Source: Acetobacteraceae bacterium (lineage in GTDB: Bacteria; Pseudomonadota; Alphaproteobacteria; Acetobacterales; Acetobacteraceae). From it: 8,396 bases of DNA. The stretch lies in the NCBI GenBank assembly GCA_003164305.1, contig PLSZ01000087.1, positions 461 through 8,856 on the forward strand, in the 5' to 3' direction. The translations under genes and the position numbers were made by a program. The number at the start of each line of letters is the position of its first letter. Within the stretch, counting starts at the first letter, position 1. This document shows positions 6,296 to 8,396 of the stretch, one piece after another. The notes below the pieces were generated by a model, which had not been told where the DNA came from, did not search any database, and saw only the letters and a list, made by a program, of their open reading frames with translations.

Positions 6296-7876
6296 ATGAA
6301 TGTTAAACGCCGTGCGCTGTTGCGGGCGGGTCTCGTGGCCCCTGTCGTTTTGTCCGGCGGCGCGGCGTTCGCGCAATCGAAGAAAATTATCCGGTCGGTG
6401 CCGATCGGCGACCTGAAAGTGCTCGATCCGATCTGGAGCACGGCGTACATCACGCGCAATCACGCTTACATGGTGTGGGATACTCTGTTCGCGCTGGACT
6501 CGCACAATCAGCCGCGTCCGCAGATGGTCGATACCTATACGGTCAGCGGCGACGCGTTGACCTATACGTTCACGCTGCGAAGCGGGCTGCTGTGGCACGA
6601 TGGTACGCCGGTCCGCTCGGCCGACTGTGTCGCGTCGATCCGGCGATGGGCGGCGAAAGACGGCATGGGACGCGCGTTGCTGGCGGTGACGGCGGAGTTG
6701 AAGACGCTCGACGACCGGAGCTTTCAACTGACGCTGCGGCGGCCGGTGGGTTTTGTCCTCGACGCTTTGGGCAAGATCGACAGCAACGTGCCGTTCATGA
6801 TGCCCGAGCGCCTGGCATCGACCGACCCCAATACCCAGATCACCGAAGCGATCGGTTCCGGCCCGTTCCGTTTCGTGAAGCAGGAGTGGGTGCCGGGCGT
6901 GAAAGTCGTCTACGAGCGGTTCGTGGATTACGTTCCGCGCGCCGAACCGCCGAGCCAGGCGGCGGGCGGCAAAACGGTGAAAATCGATCGGGTGGAATCG
7001 CTTTACACGCCGGATTCGAGCGTCGCCGGCAGCGCCTTGATCAACGGCGAATTCGATCTGCTGGAATCGCCCGCGCCCGATCTGATCGAGCTGTTGAAAC
7101 GCAGCCCGAATGTCACGGTCGCGCCGAACGATCCGCTCGGGTATCAATTGTTCATGGTGATCAACCATACGCTGCCGCCGTTCGATAAGCCGGACGCGCG
7201 GCGGGCGCTGATGATGGCCGTGAAGCAATCGGATTTCATGCTGGGAACGGTGGGCGATAAATCGCCGTGGCGAGAATGCGCCGCCGTGTTCGGTTGCGGG
7301 CCGGACGACGGTTCATTGGCGGGCGTACTGGGCTGGCCGGCGTTCGAACTGGATAAAGCGAAGGCGCTGCTGGCGGCATCGGGGTACGACGGACGCGCGA
7401 TCGTCGTTATGGACCCGGCCGACAACGCGACATTGCATCCCAGCGCGTTGATCACGGCGGATGTGCTGCGGCGGATCGGCGCCAAGGTCGATGTGCAGGT
7501 GATGGACTGGAGCACCCTGGTGCAGCGGCGCGCGTCGAAGGCTCCGGTGGATCAGGGCGGCTGGAATTTGTTCGTCACGAACGCGACGGTGACGGGGATT
7601 TCCAATCCATTGCTGGATAATTACGTGAAACATTGCGACAGCGCGTGGTACGGCTGGCCCTGCGACCCCGACGTGGTGAGGCTGACCGACGCATGGGCGG
7701 CGGAAACCGATTCTGGGCGGCGACAGAGTTTGCTGGTTGAGTTGGAACGGTTGCACCTGAAGGATGTGACGCAGGTTCCGCTGGGGCAATATCAAAGTCA
7801 GATCGCTTACCGGAAGAGCTTAAGCGGCGTGATCCCTGGTCCGGCGTTGTTCTACTGGAACATTGATAAAGCGTGA
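6296..7876 (+). CDS. ABC transporter substrate-binding protein, family 5 (dipeptide/oligopeptide type)
   Basis: A 526-residue extracytoplasmic solute-binding protein (SBP_bac_5, PF00496). The N-terminus MNVKRRALLRAGLVAPVVLS with AFA-QS near residue 26 is a signal peptide; the KRRALLRAG start resembles a Tat signal, though the motif is not perfect. The family signature YTFTLRSGLLWHDGTPVRSAD lies at about 90-110, and GSGPFRFVKQEW (187-198) is the conserved second motif. The C-terminus has the usual PLGQYQSQIAYRKSLSGV and ends FYWNIDKA. The frame is open from 6236, but ATG 6296 was chosen because it starts the signal peptide and has GGAG nine bases upstream. Such proteins deliver peptides, opines, glycosides, nickel or other small organics to a DppBCDF/OppBCDF-type permease. 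No permease or ATPase gene is in the window, so its transporter must be encoded elsewhere or further off. It is followed by a structured convergent spacer. Confidence 0.93.
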   Translation: MNVKRRALLRAGLVAPVVLSGGAAFAQSKKIIRSVPIGDLKVLDPIWSTAYITRNHAYMVWDTLFALDSHNQPRPQMVDTYTVSGDALTYTFTLRSGLLWHDGTPVRSADCVASIRRWAAKDGMGRALLAVTAELKTLDDRSFQLTLRRPVGFVLDALGKIDSNVPFMMPERLASTDPNTQITEAIGSGPFRFVKQEWVPGVKVVYERFVDYVPRAEPPSQAAGGKTVKIDRVESLYTPDSSVAGSALINGEFDLLESPAPDLIELLKRSPNVTVAPNDPLGYQLFMVINHTLPPFDKPDARRALMMAVKQSDFMLGTVGDKSPWRECAAVFGCGPDDGSLAGVLGWPAFELDKAKALLAASGYDGRAIVVMDPADNATLHPSALITADVLRRIGAKVDVQVMDWSTLVQRRASKAPVDQGGWNLFVTNATVTGISNPLLDNYVKHCDSAWYGWPCDPDVVRLTDAWAAETDSGRRQSLLVELERLHLKDVTQVPLGQYQSQIAYRKSLSGVIPGPALFYWNIDKA

Positions 7877-7889
7877 TTAACCCTCGCCG

Positions 7890-7966
7890 CCGTCATCGAT
7901 GACCCTCCGTCACCCTCCATAATCCCCCGTCATCCCCCGCGATCATCCGTCATCCCCCGGCTCGAC
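7890..7966. repeat. Degenerate 20-bp tandem repeat with 10-bp sub-period
   Basis: The core CCGTCA begins at 7890, 7907, 7927 and 7947, giving spacings of 17, 20 and 20 bp. Copies three and four share CCGTCATCCCCCG; copy two is CCGTCACCCTCC, and copy one is CCGTCATCGATGACC. Between the cores a second CC-starting block recurs, so the tract can be read as 10-bp blocks from 7907 (CCGTCACCCT, CCATAATCCC, CCGTCATCCC, CCGCGATCAT, CCGTCATCCC). It is strongly strand-biased, pyrimidine-rich on plus. It begins 14 bases after the binding-protein stop codon and is not coding. Its function is unknown; a decayed tandem array, part of an interspersed repeat, or a Rho-loading C-rich transcript are the options I see. 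Confidence 0.7.
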
Positions 7967-7984
7967 TGGTGGATCGGTCGAGCC
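7959..7984. terminator. Perfect 8-bp-stem hairpin between convergent genes
   Basis: GGCTCGAC (7959-7966) and GTCGAGCC (7977-7984) are exact reverse complements around a 10-base loop. The stem is GC-rich and lies 82 bases past the binding-protein stop and 121 bases past the amidase stop. No T-run follows on either strand, so it is not a classical intrinsic terminator. It may still stop or stabilise converging transcripts, particularly together with the C-rich tract just before it on the plus strand, or it may simply be the palindromic part of an interspersed repeat. Confidence 0.45.
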
Positions 7985-8039
7985 AAACCGCGCGGTGAAT
8001 GATGGCACGGTCGAGCCATGCCATGACGTGGACGTGGCA
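7976..8039. repeat. Direct and inverted repeat cluster (GGTCGAGCCA)
   Basis: GGTCGAGCCA occurs twice, at 7976-7985 and 8009-8018 (33 bp apart), within a wider 13-of-15 match (GGATCGGTCGAGCCA against GGCACGGTCGAGCCA). A third, inverted copy of its core forms the left arm of the hairpin at 7959-7966. Further short inverted pairs overlap: ATGGC/GCCAT (8002-8006 and 8015-8019) and TGCCA/TGGCA (8019-8023 and 8035-8039), and GACGTG is doubled at 8025-8036. A short minus-strand frame translates with a repeated WLDR, as expected when a DNA repeat is read through; I do not consider it a gene. The cluster looks like an intergenic repeat element. Confidence 0.55.
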
Positions 8040-8105
8040 GTGTCTCGCGGGCAACCGATCAGGCGGCGCGAACGGCACCACGGCCACCGCCGACGCCGAG
8101 ACGTC

Positions 8106-8396
8106 TCAGATCGGCGGACGCTTCTTGTGCCACCCGGCGGCTTTCTCATAAGCCGCCGCCACGCGCAGCACCGTCGCGTCCTCAAAATACCGGCCGACGA
8201 ATTGCACCGACACCGGCAGCCCGTTGTGCGAAAGTCCCGACATCATCGCCAGCGCCGGATGGCCGGTGACGTTGAACGGAGCGCGCGCCTGCCTCGGGTA
8301 CGTGCGAGCAGTTTCGGCCGCGTCCTCGATCTCGCTGGCCGGATCCATGGAACTCGCGCACATCAGCACGTCGTAATCCCGCAATTTGTCGTTCAC
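8106..8396 (-). CDS. Amidase-signature enzyme, C-terminal part
   Basis: Ninety-six C-terminal residues of a protein that continues beyond the right edge; the first visible codon is a GTG and is probably internal. The sequence fits the end of the amidase signature family (PF01425, with GatA, AtzF and aryl/peptide amidases): LRDYDVLMCASS, then FNVTGHPALAMMSGLSHNGL followed by PVSVQFVGRYFEDATVLRVA, and a final AYEKAAGWHKKRPP. The catalytic Ser-cis-Ser-Lys core lies outside the window and cannot be checked. Family members hydrolyse carboxamides to acids plus ammonia or amines in the cytoplasm. The gene converges on the binding-protein gene across a 229-bp spacer, so it is not in the same operon, but an amidase fits the amidohydrolase and uptake genes nearby. 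A GatA role is less likely without GatB/GatC here, but is not excluded. Confidence 0.88.
   Translation of the reverse strand: MNDKLRDYDVLMCASSMDPASEIEDAAETARTYPRQARAPFNVTGHPALAMMSGLSHNGLPVSVQFVGRYFEDATVLRVAAAYEKAAGWHKKRPPI

Noticed and set aside
6137..7228. 363-residue open frame on the minus strand across the binding-protein gene
   Set aside because: Its sequence is Arg/His/Gln-rich and featureless, and it overlaps both the amidohydrolase start and a well-supported binding protein on the other strand.
8098..8107. Palindrome GAGACGTCTC overlapping the amidase stop codon
   Set aside because: A 10-bp palindrome of this kind is expected several times by chance in a window of this length; there is no paired site or positional logic.
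7943..8185. 80-residue minus-strand frame in the convergent spacer
   Set aside because: It is Arg-rich, runs into the amidase coding end in another frame, and covers the repeat cluster; nothing indicates a protein.

Overview
The window is GC-rich, densely coded DNA from a Gram-negative bacterium. Exported enzymes with Sec- or Tat-type signal peptides, an ABC dipeptide-type binding protein and the protein styles suggest an alphaproteobacterium, perhaps Acetobacteraceae-like. That placement is an impression from the proteins, not a search result. No rRNA, tRNA, CRISPR array, transposase or prophage gene is visible.

Left part (1-3818, all minus strand). Read in the direction of transcription, an orphan membrane sensor histidine kinase (1944-3818) comes first. 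It is followed by a secreted phosphoesterase of the AcpA/phospholipase C superfamily (139-1821), and six bases after its stop by the first 44 codons of a small membrane or exported protein that leaves the window (1-132). The 122-bp spacer before the phosphoesterase carries an 18-bp sequence matching the enterobacterial Pho box at 17 of 18 positions. This points to PhoB control and phosphate scavenging.

Middle part (3880-7876). An ATZ/TRZ-type amidohydrolase (4770-6215) and an alpha/beta hydrolase (3880-4770) form a minus-strand pair joined by a TGATG stop/start overlap. A family-5 ABC substrate-binding protein (6296-7876) is transcribed divergently from an 80-bp shared spacer. No permease or ATPase genes are present.

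Right part (7877-8396). A 229-bp non-coding convergent spacer holds a degenerate 20-bp tandem repeat with a 10-bp sub-period, a perfect 8-bp-stem hairpin and repeated GGTCGAGCCA blocks. It looks like an intergenic repeat element. Beyond it, on the minus strand, is the C-terminal end of an amidase-signature enzyme that continues past the window.

Together, the middle and right parts suggest uptake and hydrolytic breakdown of a small organic compound with amide, amino or ester groups: binding protein outside, amidohydrolase, alpha/beta hydrolase and amidase inside. The substrate cannot be named. I see no clearly unprecedented system. The strongest specific signal is the Pho box; the least explained one is the structured convergent spacer.
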